A DNA stretch of 14,131 bases from Coriobacteriia bacterium (GTDB taxonomy: Bacteria; Actinomycetota; Coriobacteriia; WRKU01; WQUG01), in NCBI GenBank assembly GCA_009785705.1, contig WQVS01000025.1:1-14131 (forward strand). The letters run 5' to 3'. Under the pieces are notes generated by a model. It did not search any database, was not told where the DNA came from, and worked only from the letters and a program-made list of their open reading frames with translations. This document shows, piece after piece, positions 6,038 to 13,796 of the stretch. Position numbers and translations under genes: made by a program. Within the stretch, counting starts at the first letter, position 1, and each line of letters opens with the position of its first letter.

Positions 6038-7525
6038 CTAGCTATTTTTGCTCCAATTATCCCAATTGCTCCAGTCATAGGGATCTTGCTTATCCTTGCG
6101 CTCACGCTCTGCAATGCGCTGACTTCGTTGCTTCTTTTGTTCAATTTCAGATTGCAGCAAATTAAGCGGAATACGAGCAGTAATAGCGCCATATATTTTT
6201 GATGCGGGCTCAAGCGGCAGGCCACCAGGAAGAACAAAATCTGGAGCGATTTCTTGTAGAGGTTCCAAAACAAAGGTACGTTCATTCATGCGCGGATGCG
6301 GAACAGTAAGATCAGGAAGGTCAATAATATGGTCACCGTAACTCAATAAATCCAAATCAATGACTCGAGGGCCATTTACCCGTGTTTTCTCACGTCCCAT
6401 GTCGACCTCAATTGCCTGCATATAAGCAAAGAGGGCTAAGGGGCCTAGTTTTGTCTCAACGCGACACACCGTGTTAGTGAAGGACATTTGGTCTGCATCA
6501 TAAGCAGGTTCACTCATCACAGGACTGGCAATCTCTTTCACCTGCGTTAGAGGAAGCTCATCTAGCAAGCAGAGCGCCTTTGCAATGTTAACTATCGGAC
6601 CACCTAAGTTCGAACCCAGAGCAATATAGGCACTTTCCGAAGTCATTTTTGCAAGGGCAGCCTTCGTCAATTCGGGATTGTGAGCGCGAACTACATTTGC
6701 ACCACCTGCTACAAGAGCTGCCGCAAGTTCTGCCGAAGCTTCATCGCGAGCACAGGCATCATCAATTCCAAAAATGTTAGCTATGAAAGATTTGCGTGAT
6801 ATGCCTGCTAGCAGCCTATAACCTTCGTCGTGCACGCGTCGTGCAAGTATATCCATGTGCAAGAAAAGTTCGAAGTTATGATTCTGCATTTTTCCAAATC
6901 CAAATCCAGGATCAAGAAATATACGATGTGCAGGAATGCCTGCCTCTCGCAAGCGTTGGGCACCCTCTAGCAGATAGTCACAGACCTCCTCTGCTACATC
7001 CACATAAAAAGGGTCGTTTTGCATGGTGCGAGGCTCCCCTGCCATGTGCATAAGCACACAGTCTACTTCTGCAGCAACAGCAACTTCAATCATTTCAGAG
7101 TCGCGGAAACCTGAGATGTCATTAATGATGCTAGCACCTGCTTTGCAAGCTGCAGCCGCTACCTCAGGATGGTAGCTGTCTATTGAGATGCGCACCTTCT
7201 CTTCTAAGGATTGAAATTGAAGATATTTGGACAGTCCCTCAATAACAGGCAGTACACGCGCAAGTTCTTCTTCGACAGAAACAGGCTCTGCTCCTGGACG
7301 AGACGATTCGCCCCCAACATCAATAATACTAGCACCTGCAGCGATTAGGTTCTGAGCAAAATTTAGTGCCTTATTAGGGCAAGTATAAAGACCTCCATCA
7401 GAGAAGGAATCAGGCGTGACGTTAAGAATGCCCATTATTTGCACACTGCTGCCTTTGCTTGCCCCATCCTCTGCCTGACAGGCAGTAGCAGCATCAGATT
7501 CTATTGTGGTATTAGTAGCGTCCAT
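6038..7525 (-). CDS. folP-folK: Bifunctional dihydropteroate synthase / HPPK fusion
   Basis: One 495-residue protein carries two consecutive folate enzymes. Residues about 28-290 are dihydropteroate synthase, which joins p-aminobenzoate to the pterin pyrophosphate: MGILNVTPDSFSDGG 31-45, GGESSRPGAEPVS 71-83, DISG 136-139, DPGFGFGK 205-212 and GISRKSF 241-247. Residues about 299-455 are the pyrophosphokinase (HPPK) that makes that substrate: ALGSNLG 302-308, GREKTRVNGPRVIDLDLL with metal ligands D390 and D392, and PHPRMNERTFVLEPL. A 40-residue tail follows, first charged (EQKKQRSQRIAERERKDK) then DWSNWDNW. The N-terminal 27 residues are an extension without motif. The gene lies 21 bases after folE. 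No FolB (dihydroneopterin aldolase) domain separates the two enzymes. Confidence 0.95.
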   Translation of the reverse strand: MDATNTTIESDAATACQAEDGASKGSSVQIMGILNVTPDSFSDGGLYTCPNKALNFAQNLIAAGASIIDVGGESSRPGAEPVSVEEELARVLPVIEGLSKYLQFQSLEEKVRISIDSYHPEVAAAACKAGASIINDISGFRDSEMIEVAVAAEVDCVLMHMAGEPRTMQNDPFYVDVAEEVCDYLLEGAQRLREAGIPAHRIFLDPGFGFGKMQNHNFELFLHMDILARRVHDEGYRLLAGISRKSFIANIFGIDDACARDEASAELAAALVAGGANVVRAHNPELTKAALAKMTSESAYIALGSNLGGPIVNIAKALCLLDELPLTQVKEIASPVMSEPAYDADQMSFTNTVCRVETKLGPLALFAYMQAIEVDMGREKTRVNGPRVIDLDLLSYGDHIIDLPDLTVPHPRMNERTFVLEPLQEIAPDFVLPGGLPLEPASKIYGAITARIPLNLLQSEIEQKKQRSQRIAERERKDKQDPYDWSNWDNWSKNS

Positions 7526-7546
7526 AGGGATACCTGCTTTACTTAA

Positions 7547-8140
7547 TTAGCGATGAATGAGTGCCAGTGCCTCTGCGCGCGTCTTTGAGTCATCGCGGAA
7601 GATTCCACGAACTGCGGAGGTGATGGTTTCTGCCCCTGGTTTGCGCACTCCGCGCATGGACATACAGAGATGCTCTGCCTCTATTACCACAATCACACCC
7701 AAAGGCTCTAGGTGGGTAACGATGCTCTCTGCTATTTGTGAGGTGAGACGTTCTTGCACCTGTAATCTGCGTGCAAAAACCTCAATAACGCGGGCAAGTT
7801 TTGAGAGTCCACAAATCTGACCACTGTCACCAGGAATATAGGCAACGTGCGCCTTTCCAATAAAAGGTGCCAGATGATGTTCGCACATTGAATAAAGAGG
7901 AATATCACGCACGAGCACCATCTCTTGATGGTGCTCGCCAAAAGTTACTTTGAAGTGTTCTGCAGGGTCTTCATGCAGGCCAGAACAAATCTCTGCATAC
8001 ATTGATGCCACACGCTTTGGTGTGTCAATAAGACCTTCGCGGTTGATGTCTTCTCCAATACCTTCCAGTATCAGACGTACACCTTGCTCAATCTTATTTT
8101 GATCCAAGAGATATCTCGTCACTGGCGGTATCACTAGCAT
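7547..8140 (-). CDS. folE: GTP cyclohydrolase I
   Basis: FolE converts GTP to 7,8-dihydroneopterin triphosphate, the first step of folate synthesis. Zinc ligands are visible: C86 and H89 in SMCEHHLAPF and C159 in AEHLCMSMRGV. Other family motifs include GEDINREGLIDTPKRVA, GKAHVAYIP, GLSKLARVIEVFARRLQVQERLT and the C-terminal R-S-A type stretch ETITSAVRGIF. The length of 197 residues is normal. The ATG at 8140 overlaps ftsH by 47 bases and has only a weak Shine-Dalgarno. An in-frame TTG at 8107 would overlap by 14 bases and give an N-terminus closer to the usual family start, so the true start is open. Overlap with ftsH implies co-transcription and probably coupled translation. Confidence 0.95.
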   Translation of the reverse strand: MLVIPPVTRYLLDQNKIEQGVRLILEGIGEDINREGLIDTPKRVASMYAEICSGLHEDPAEHFKVTFGEHHQEMVLVRDIPLYSMCEHHLAPFIGKAHVAYIPGDSGQICGLSKLARVIEVFARRLQVQERLTSQIAESIVTHLEPLGVIVVIEAEHLCMSMRGVRKPGAETITSAVRGIFRDDSKTRAEALALIHR

Positions 8141-10133
8141 CTTGCTCTGCTGTTGCTGGTTCTACAGCCTTATCTTCAGCTGAATCAGCTTCTGGCACAA
8201 GAGTTTCCCTCTGAACCTTTATAGTCCCTGTAGCGAAAACCTTGTCAAGCTCTTCGCCTTCCAGAGTTTCATTTTTCATGAGCTCTTCACCCATGAGCAT
8301 CAACATATCATGCTCACGCTTGAGGATTTCATAGGCGCGCTCATGCCCATCTTTGATTATGCGTGCAACCTCACGGTCAATGGTTGCCGCAGTTTCTTCA
8401 CAGTGGTCATTACCCTTAGAGAAGTCGCGACCTAGGAAAACATTCTCTGGCTCTTCACCAAAGCATTGCGGACCCAGTACGTCACTCATGCCAAAGCGCA
8501 TAACCATGCTCTTTGCAATCTTTGTCGCGCGCTCAATATCATTAGACGCACCTGTTGTAACATCACCAGAAGTAATCTCTTCTGCAGCACGTCCCGATAG
8601 AAGAACGGCAATGTCGTCAAGCATTTCCTTCTTCGACTTTAGGAATCTGTCTTCTGTAGGTAGTTGCCAAGTCGAACCGAGCGAGCCACCACGCGGAATG
8701 ATGGTCACCTTATGCACCGGATCACTGTGAGGAGTATAGTGTCCCACAATCGCATGTCCTGCCTCATGATAAGCAATAGTTAGCTTTTCTTTTTCAGAGA
8801 TAAGACGGCTCTTGCGCTCTGGACCCATCAGTACGCGATCAATGCCCTCTTCAACGTCAGACATCTCAATGGCTTCTTTGTTGCCACGTGCGGCGAGCAA
8901 AGCTGCTTCATTTAGCAGGTTCTGCAGGTCGGCACCCGTATACCCAGGAGTACGACGCGCAATGACACTTAGGTCAACGCCTTCTGCCAAAGGCTTGTTC
9001 TTTGCGTGCACCTTCAGTATTGCCTCACGGCCCTTCAAGTCAGGGCGATCTACGATTACCTGACGGTCAAAGCGTCCAGGGCGTAGCAGTGCCGGATCTA
9101 GCACATCAGGACGATTGGTAGCTGCAAGCAAAATCACATTGTCTTGCATCTCAAAGCCGTCCATCTCTACCAGCAACGCGTTCAGAGTTTGTTCACGCTC
9201 ATCGTGACCGCCACCTAGGCCTGCACCACGTTGGCGACCTACAGCATCGATTTCATCAATAAAGATGATCGCTGGTGCTTCAGCTTTTGCCTGCTCAAAC
9301 AGGTCACGAACACGACTCGCACCAACACCAACAAACATTTCCACAAAATCTGAACCAGAGATTGTGAAGTAAGGTACATCTGCTTCACCTGCAACTGCAC
9401 GCGCAAGCAGGGTTTTACCTGTACCAGGAGGACCTACTAACAGCACACCCTTAGGGATACGTGCTCCCATTTTTTCAAAACGTTTTGGGTCAGCCAGGAA
9501 GTCACGCACTTCTGCCAGTTCTTGCAGGGCTTCATCACAGCCAGCAACATCCTTGAAAGTCACTGTTTGCTTTTCTTTGTCAGTCTTTTTAGCCTTAGCC
9601 TTGCCAAAGCCCATAACACCACCCTGGCCGCCACCGGTCATACGAGTGAAGAAGAAGAATATTAGACCAATGATTATCAGCAAAGGCAGGAAGCTCATGA
9701 GGATGGTTCCCCAGGCAAACACCTCTGTAGTGTCAACATTCCAACTTTCAATATTGTTCTCTCGAGCAAAGTCATCAAAGCCATCACCTGGCCAGACCGA
9801 AGTAAACTCGTTATAATCCTGTGGCTCATCCCTTTCGAGATCTGCCTTCATCTCATCACTGTCTTCCCAGTACTTCCCAGCAAGACGATTGTTGTCATTG
9901 ATGAAAATGTCTACGTCGTTAACAAGACCTTCTTCTGCAAGTGCTCTAAATTCGGCTGTAGAGAACTCTGTTGGTTCATCCCCGCTTATAAGAGTGTTTC
10001 CTACTTGCACTGATACAAACCACACCAAGACCAGACCCGCTAGGCCATAAATTAAAAGATTTCTTCGACTTACCTTTGGGTCTTGCTGCTTTTGTTTTGG
10101 TTTTTGCTTTGGATTTGGCTTAATATTGGCCAC
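8094..10133 (-). CDS. ftsH: ATP-dependent zinc metalloprotease FtsH
   Basis: FtsH is a hexameric membrane AAA+ protease that extracts and degrades misfolded or regulatory proteins. The 679 residues show a basic, KQ-rich N-terminus, membrane span 1 (about 26-46), an external domain (about 50-138), membrane span 2 (about 141-163), Walker A GPPGTGKT 234-241, the pore loop MFVGVG 266-271, Walker B IIFIDEID 289-296, the second region of homology with ATNRPDVLDPALLRPGRFDR, zinc motif HEAGH 456-460 and the third ligand D532 in ASNDIERAT. The C-terminal 35 residues are acidic and variable, as usual. The start is a GTG. The order tilS-hpt-ftsH is a conserved block in Gram-positive bacteria. A 147-base gap upstream holds phased direct repeats that may carry its control. 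Confidence 0.97.
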   Translation of the reverse strand: MANIKPNPKQKPKQKQQDPKVSRRNLLIYGLAGLVLVWFVSVQVGNTLISGDEPTEFSTAEFRALAEEGLVNDVDIFINDNNRLAGKYWEDSDEMKADLERDEPQDYNEFTSVWPGDGFDDFARENNIESWNVDTTEVFAWGTILMSFLPLLIIIGLIFFFFTRMTGGGQGGVMGFGKAKAKKTDKEKQTVTFKDVAGCDEALQELAEVRDFLADPKRFEKMGARIPKGVLLVGPPGTGKTLLARAVAGEADVPYFTISGSDFVEMFVGVGASRVRDLFEQAKAEAPAIIFIDEIDAVGRQRGAGLGGGHDEREQTLNALLVEMDGFEMQDNVILLAATNRPDVLDPALLRPGRFDRQVIVDRPDLKGREAILKVHAKNKPLAEGVDLSVIARRTPGYTGADLQNLLNEAALLAARGNKEAIEMSDVEEGIDRVLMGPERKSRLISEKEKLTIAYHEAGHAIVGHYTPHSDPVHKVTIIPRGGSLGSTWQLPTEDRFLKSKKEMLDDIAVLLSGRAAEEITSGDVTTGASNDIERATKIAKSMVMRFGMSDVLGPQCFGEEPENVFLGRDFSKGNDHCEETAATIDREVARIIKDGHERAYEILKREHDMLMLMGEELMKNETLEGEELDKVFATGTIKVQRETLVPEADSAEDKAVEPATAEQDASDTASDEISLGSK

Positions 10134-10193
10134 AACTACCTACCTACTCTTATGTCAATAATTTTTTATCTGCAAGTCTTTAGACTTAGGTCG

Positions 10194-10269
10194 TCTATCG
10201 CACATCTATCTATTCTATCCAAAATCTATTGTTTTGCCCTATGAAAATCCCACATCGATACTACATCGA
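10194..10269. promoter_or_regulatory. Phased direct repeats upstream of ftsH
   Basis: In the 147-base gap before ftsH, TCTAT occurs at 10194, 10205, 10214 and 10225 (steps of 11, 9 and 11 bases; one extra copy at 10209). ACATCGA occurs at 10252 and 10263, also 11 bases apart. A small palindrome AAGTCTTTAGACTT lies at 10174-10187, nearer the gene. Spacing close to one helix turn on one face of DNA suggests a protein-binding array, but no known operator is recognised. Confidence 0.3.
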
Positions 10270-10280
10270 CACAGAAGAAT

Positions 10281-10850
10281 CTAGGCATCTTCATATACTC
10301 TAGGACTCAATACTCCAATATAGGGCAATCCACGATAGCGCTCAGCATAGTCAAGCCCGTATCCCACAACAAACTCATTGGGCAATACAAAGCCCTCATA
10401 GCGAACATCGATCTTCTCTTCTTGCGCACCCTCTTTCACAACACAGGCTGCAATTTCAACACTTGCAGCACCGCGAGCAAGAAAATTGCGAATCAGATAT
10501 TTGAGAGTCAAGCCCGTATCAAGAATGTCCTCTGCAATAAGAACATGACGTCCCTCCAGAGGCACCTCAAGATCTTTTAAGATACGCACAACACCGGAAG
10601 ATTTATGCGCCGCTCCATAACTAGATACTGCCATATAATCAACGGTAAAATCGCAGGTCAGTTGACGTGTGAGGTCAGAAACAAACCATGCTGCACCCTT
10701 TAACACGCCCACAATGAGGACTTCTCTATCAGCATAATCGCGCGAAATGGCAGCGCCTAGCTCTATATTGCGCTGACGCAATTGCTCTTCGCTTACCAGC
10801 ATCCTTTCAACATCGGGATGTATTGCAGTCACACTGGTCTCATTGTTCAT
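10281..10850 (-). CDS. hpt: Hypoxanthine phosphoribosyltransferase
   Basis: Hpt salvages hypoxanthine (and often guanine) with PRPP to form IMP or GMP. The 189-residue protein is of usual size. It shows the LKGA PRPP/pyrophosphate loop (about 50-53), the flexible SSYG segment at 76-79, the PRPP-binding motif VLIAEDILDTGLTL at 103-116, and the family end VVGYGLDYAERYRGLPYIGVL (161-181). The ATG has a GAGG stretch about 10 bases upstream. It sits between tilS and ftsH, the order seen in many Gram-positive genomes. Confidence 0.95.
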   Translation of the reverse strand: MNNETSVTAIHPDVERMLVSEEQLRQRNIELGAAISRDYADREVLIVGVLKGAAWFVSDLTRQLTCDFTVDYMAVSSYGAAHKSSGVVRILKDLEVPLEGRHVLIAEDILDTGLTLKYLIRNFLARGAASVEIAACVVKEGAQEEKIDVRYEGFVLPNEFVVGYGLDYAERYRGLPYIGVLSPRVYEDA

Positions 10851-10974
10851 ATTAAAAGCCTCAACCTCTCATACAAATCAAATACTATCTTTGGTGCAGT
10901 TCAGTGGGAATTGCTGCTACAAAGCAGCGAGTAGCACAGCAGCACTTAGGCTCTACCAGCCCAAAAAGCCACAG

Positions 10975-12048
10975 CTAACTTTGAATCCGAGCAACCTCAA
11001 TTGTAGCGCAATTAATCTTAACTCGCAGAGCAGGGGGAATATCTCGCGAAAAAAGAAGTTTTCTGGGCGGCAACTTCTCCCCCCCATCAACAAGGCGGCG
11101 GAGCTCGTCCAGTCCCTCCAATATCGCCATTACATGTGACGCGTCAAGACGTGACGCGTCTTCAAAGGTCTCTGTGATAGCACAGCGAATAACACGACGC
11201 GCCATTATGGGATCAAGTGTCAACATAAGACGTGCATCGAGAACAATACTTTCACTTTCATTGCGCTCTAAGCAAAAGTCTTGTGCAAAACTTAACGCCA
11301 TGCCTGACAGCAAGCTATCGTCATCCGCAACGAAATCCATCGTCCTTGCAAGATTTTCCCTAAAGTTAGGGCGCAATTTTTCTGCTTCTGGCACAATGTG
11401 TGCACGAATAAAGGCACGGGTTCGACTGGTATCCTCATTGCTGGAGTCTTCACGCCAGGCATGTCCCTCTGTGATTAGCCAGTCGCGCAATTCTGCACGA
11501 TCAATATCTAGCAACGGCCTTACAATACGTCCGCGTTTAGCTGCCATACCAGCAAGTCCACCTAAACCTGAGCCATAGATAGCGCGTACAAAGAAATTTT
11601 CAACGCGATCGTCACGAGTGTGTGCTGTAAGAATTCGACCTTTGTCTTTAGGTTCTTGCCTTAGCTCACAGAGTTCATCTAGATAAGCTTCTGCTTCACG
11701 ATAGCGCAAAATGCGACCAGCATCTTCCAAGTTCAGCTTGCGCCTTTGGGCGTATCTTGCAACATCAATGTGCCGCACCTCAATAGCTACCCCGAGTTGC
11801 TGGCAGACCCGAATTACAAAGGCTTCGTCTGCGTCAGCATCTTCCCCTCTTAATTGATGATTGACGTGCATGACACTAAGGTTATAGTCAGTCTTAAACT
11901 CTGAATATTGTGAGTCTGCAAGCAGATGCAACAAGGCAACCGAATCACCGCCCCCTGATAACATCAGTAAAAGTGGAGAGTCCTTCTCAAAGAGCTCGTA
12001 GCGAAGTGAGTATGTGTGCATGCGCTGAAAGAGTGATTCCATGCACAT
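10975..12048 (-). CDS. tilS: tRNA(Ile)-lysidine synthase
   Basis: TilS attaches lysine to C34 of the tRNA(Ile) that carries a CAU anticodon, changing it to read AUA codons. The N-terminal ATP-binding domain has the PP-loop SGGGDS at 31-36, then HVNHQLRGEDADADEAFV and the HTRDDRVENFFVRAIYGSGLGGL region. PLLDIDRAELRDWL, EDSSNEDTSRTRAFIR and NFRENLARTMD match the family. The C-terminus (about 240-357) is less conserved. The start is uncertain: ATG at 12048 and an ATG two codons later both lack a Shine-Dalgarno, and a hairpin ends about a dozen bases upstream. A 124-base gap separates it from hpt; a GCTGCT/AGCAGC hairpin at 10913-10928 lies there without a T tract. Confidence 0.93.
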   Translation of the reverse strand: MCMESLFQRMHTYSLRYELFEKDSPLLLMLSGGGDSVALLHLLADSQYSEFKTDYNLSVMHVNHQLRGEDADADEAFVIRVCQQLGVAIEVRHIDVARYAQRRKLNLEDAGRILRYREAEAYLDELCELRQEPKDKGRILTAHTRDDRVENFFVRAIYGSGLGGLAGMAAKRGRIVRPLLDIDRAELRDWLITEGHAWREDSSNEDTSRTRAFIRAHIVPEAEKLRPNFRENLARTMDFVADDDSLLSGMALSFAQDFCLERNESESIVLDARLMLTLDPIMARRVIRCAITETFEDASRLDASHVMAILEGLDELRRLVDGGEKLPPRKLLFSRDIPPALRVKINCATIEVARIQS

Positions 12049-12052
12049 CAGT

Positions 12053-12098
12053 GTAGCAAATTCAAAAGGGCATGCCCTTTAATCTAAGACATGCCCTT
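12053..12098 (-). terminator. Hairpin after PASTA gene, just before tilS
   Basis: On the minus strand AAGGGCATG (12098-12090) can pair with CATGCCCTT (12074-12066) around a 15-base loop, followed by TTGAATTT. The second strand of this stem is also part of a perfect 16-base palindrome AAAGGGCATGCCCTTT (12065-12080), so two exclusive folds exist. It fits a terminator 45 bases after the PASTA stop, but it lies so near the tilS start that an attenuator role is possible. Confidence 0.55.
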
Positions 12099-12143
12099 CG
12101 AAGTGCTTATGTTGCGCCCTACTTACACTTATCTGCTTGCTCT

Positions 12144-13796
12144 CTATTCCCCATCAGCTTCTAGCACAACAGGAGGAGTCCTATTGCCCCGACTCACATC
12201 AATGCGAACATGGTCATTCATGCCTAAGAACTGAGCATATCGAGACATGCGTACTATACTTCCTTTTGGTTCATATCCGTCAACGTAGAAGATCTGATAA
12301 GAGATGTTTGCTCCTTGAGAGGTAAAGTTATAGAAATATTCAGCCAATACACTTTCAGATTCTCCGAGTAGGTTATCTATGTAGGGTCTACCGAGAGAAT
12401 AGACCACAGTTACTGCTTTGTTTTCTCCAACAAGCTCTGTTCCTGCATTTACTGATTGTGATATGAGTCCTCCAAAGGAGACAGAGGTACTATATCTTCT
12501 TTGTACAGTGACTTCTAGATTTGGAATTTCTAGGGCAAGTTCTGAAGAGATATTTGCAAAGTTAGGAACTGTAGTTGCCGGTCCTTGGGATAGGGTTATA
12601 GTTAGTTCACTTTCTCTTGCAACTCTCTGTCCTGCATCAACGCTTTGCCCTGTGATATTTCCAGCTTCTATGCTTGTGTGTGGTGCTTCTTCTGTTTTTA
12701 GCTCTATTCCATGTTCTCTTGCCCATTCTTGTGCTCTAGATAGTGGTTCATCTCTGAAGTTTGGAACTACTATATTTGCCTCGAAGACTTGTTTTCCTCT
12801 AGACATATATATCAGCAGACCATCTGCTCTTGTGTAGTTTTCTTCTGTAACATCTTGGCTGGTAAACTCAAGTCTTATGAACTCTCCTCTATCAATGTCA
12901 TCTGAGTATTCTTCATTGATATTTACGTTAAGTGCTTGAATCTCTTGTCTCCACTCCCTTACTTCTTGAGTAGTCATGCTCTCAAAATCTGGAAGTTCTA
13001 TGACTTCATTCATGTCAGGACCTTTTGATACTTCAAGTACAAGAACAGAGCCTCTAGATATGTTTGAATTTGCTTCTCTGTTTTGAGCAAGGACTATACC
13101 AGAATCAGCTTCTAAGCTATATTCTTCTCTTACTTCTATAGTGATTCTATTTTGTATACCCCAAGTTCTAGCTTCTGTTACTTGAACTCCTACAAAGTCC
13201 CTTACTTGTACTTGGTTAGTGATAAAAAAGATTCCAAAGGCGAGAGCCGAAAGAGCTAGGACAGAGAAAGCAATAGCTGCATACTTTGTTAGTTTTTTCT
13301 TGTCATAATTTTTGTCTTTTTTTACTTCGTGAGCTGCAGATGCTATCTTTTGTCTTGGATTTTTTGGTGCCTGTGTTATTTCTTGAGGCTCTTCTCGTAT
13401 CACAGGATAAACTATGGTGTCCTGCTCTTCTTCTCTGAAGGCACCTTCTGAAGTAGACTCTTCTTGCAAATAGTCATCCTGTAAGAAATGCTCATCTGGT
13501 AGGGAATCTTCTTGCGGAGCTTCTTCCTGTGGAAATTCTTCTTCTGCCAGACGATCCTCTCGCAAGGATTCTCCCCCTGCATCCATTTCTAGCAAAGGAA
13601 AGTCATCTCTTAAAACTTCAGGGTCATCTGGCACTAAATCTGCCAGTATTTTACTTGCATTTTCTGCAGTGCGATCTACCTCCTCGCCAGAACTTAAAGG
13701 ATCGCGATCATCCAGGCCTGTCGGCCCATTAAGCACTTCAGAGAACTCTTCAGCATTGTAGTTCTCATCAGAGAACTGTTTCAAGAAATCACTCAC
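12144..13796 (-). CDS. Membrane-anchored PASTA-repeat protein without kinase domain
   Basis: PASTA modules bind muropeptides or lipid II and usually sit outside the membrane on Ser/Thr kinases or penicillin-binding proteins. Here the 550-residue protein has a long acidic, low-complexity cytoplasmic part (1-145, rich in E, D, Q), a basic stop-transfer (KKDKNYDKKKLTK), one membrane span (about 171-193) and five PASTA-like modules outside (about 197-259, 266-334, 343-405, 409-468, 470-537). Several have the G-x-(I/V)-x-x-Q/S...G pattern such as GNITGQSVDAGQRV and GGLISQSVNAGTEL. No kinase or transpeptidase motif is present. The start is a GTG overlapping the upstream ABC ATPase gene by 8 bases, so the two probably work together. 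Arginines 199-470 are all AGA/AGG, but CGN appears at both ends. Confidence 0.85.
   Translation of the reverse strand: MSDFLKQFSDENYNAEEFSEVLNGPTGLDDRDPLSSGEEVDRTAENASKILADLVPDDPEVLRDDFPLLEMDAGGESLREDRLAEEEFPQEEAPQEDSLPDEHFLQDDYLQEESTSEGAFREEEQDTIVYPVIREEPQEITQAPKNPRQKIASAAHEVKKDKNYDKKKLTKYAAIAFSVLALSALAFGIFFITNQVQVRDFVGVQVTEARTWGIQNRITIEVREEYSLEADSGIVLAQNREANSNISRGSVLVLEVSKGPDMNEVIELPDFESMTTQEVREWRQEIQALNVNINEEYSDDIDRGEFIRLEFTSQDVTEENYTRADGLLIYMSRGKQVFEANIVVPNFRDEPLSRAQEWAREHGIELKTEEAPHTSIEAGNITGQSVDAGQRVARESELTITLSQGPATTVPNFANISSELALEIPNLEVTVQRRYSTSVSFGGLISQSVNAGTELVGENKAVTVVYSLGRPYIDNLLGESESVLAEYFYNFTSQGANISYQIFYVDGYEPKGSIVRMSRYAQFLGMNDHVRIDVSRGNRTPPVVLEADGE

Noticed and set aside
10153..10158. 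TTGACA on the minus strand close to the ftsH start as a -35 box
   Set aside because: It lies only about 20 bases before the GTG and has no -10 at 16-18 bases, so it cannot drive ftsH in the usual way.
10913..10928. GCTGCT/AGCAGC hairpin between tilS and hpt as a terminator
   Set aside because: Only six pairs and no following T tract on the minus strand.
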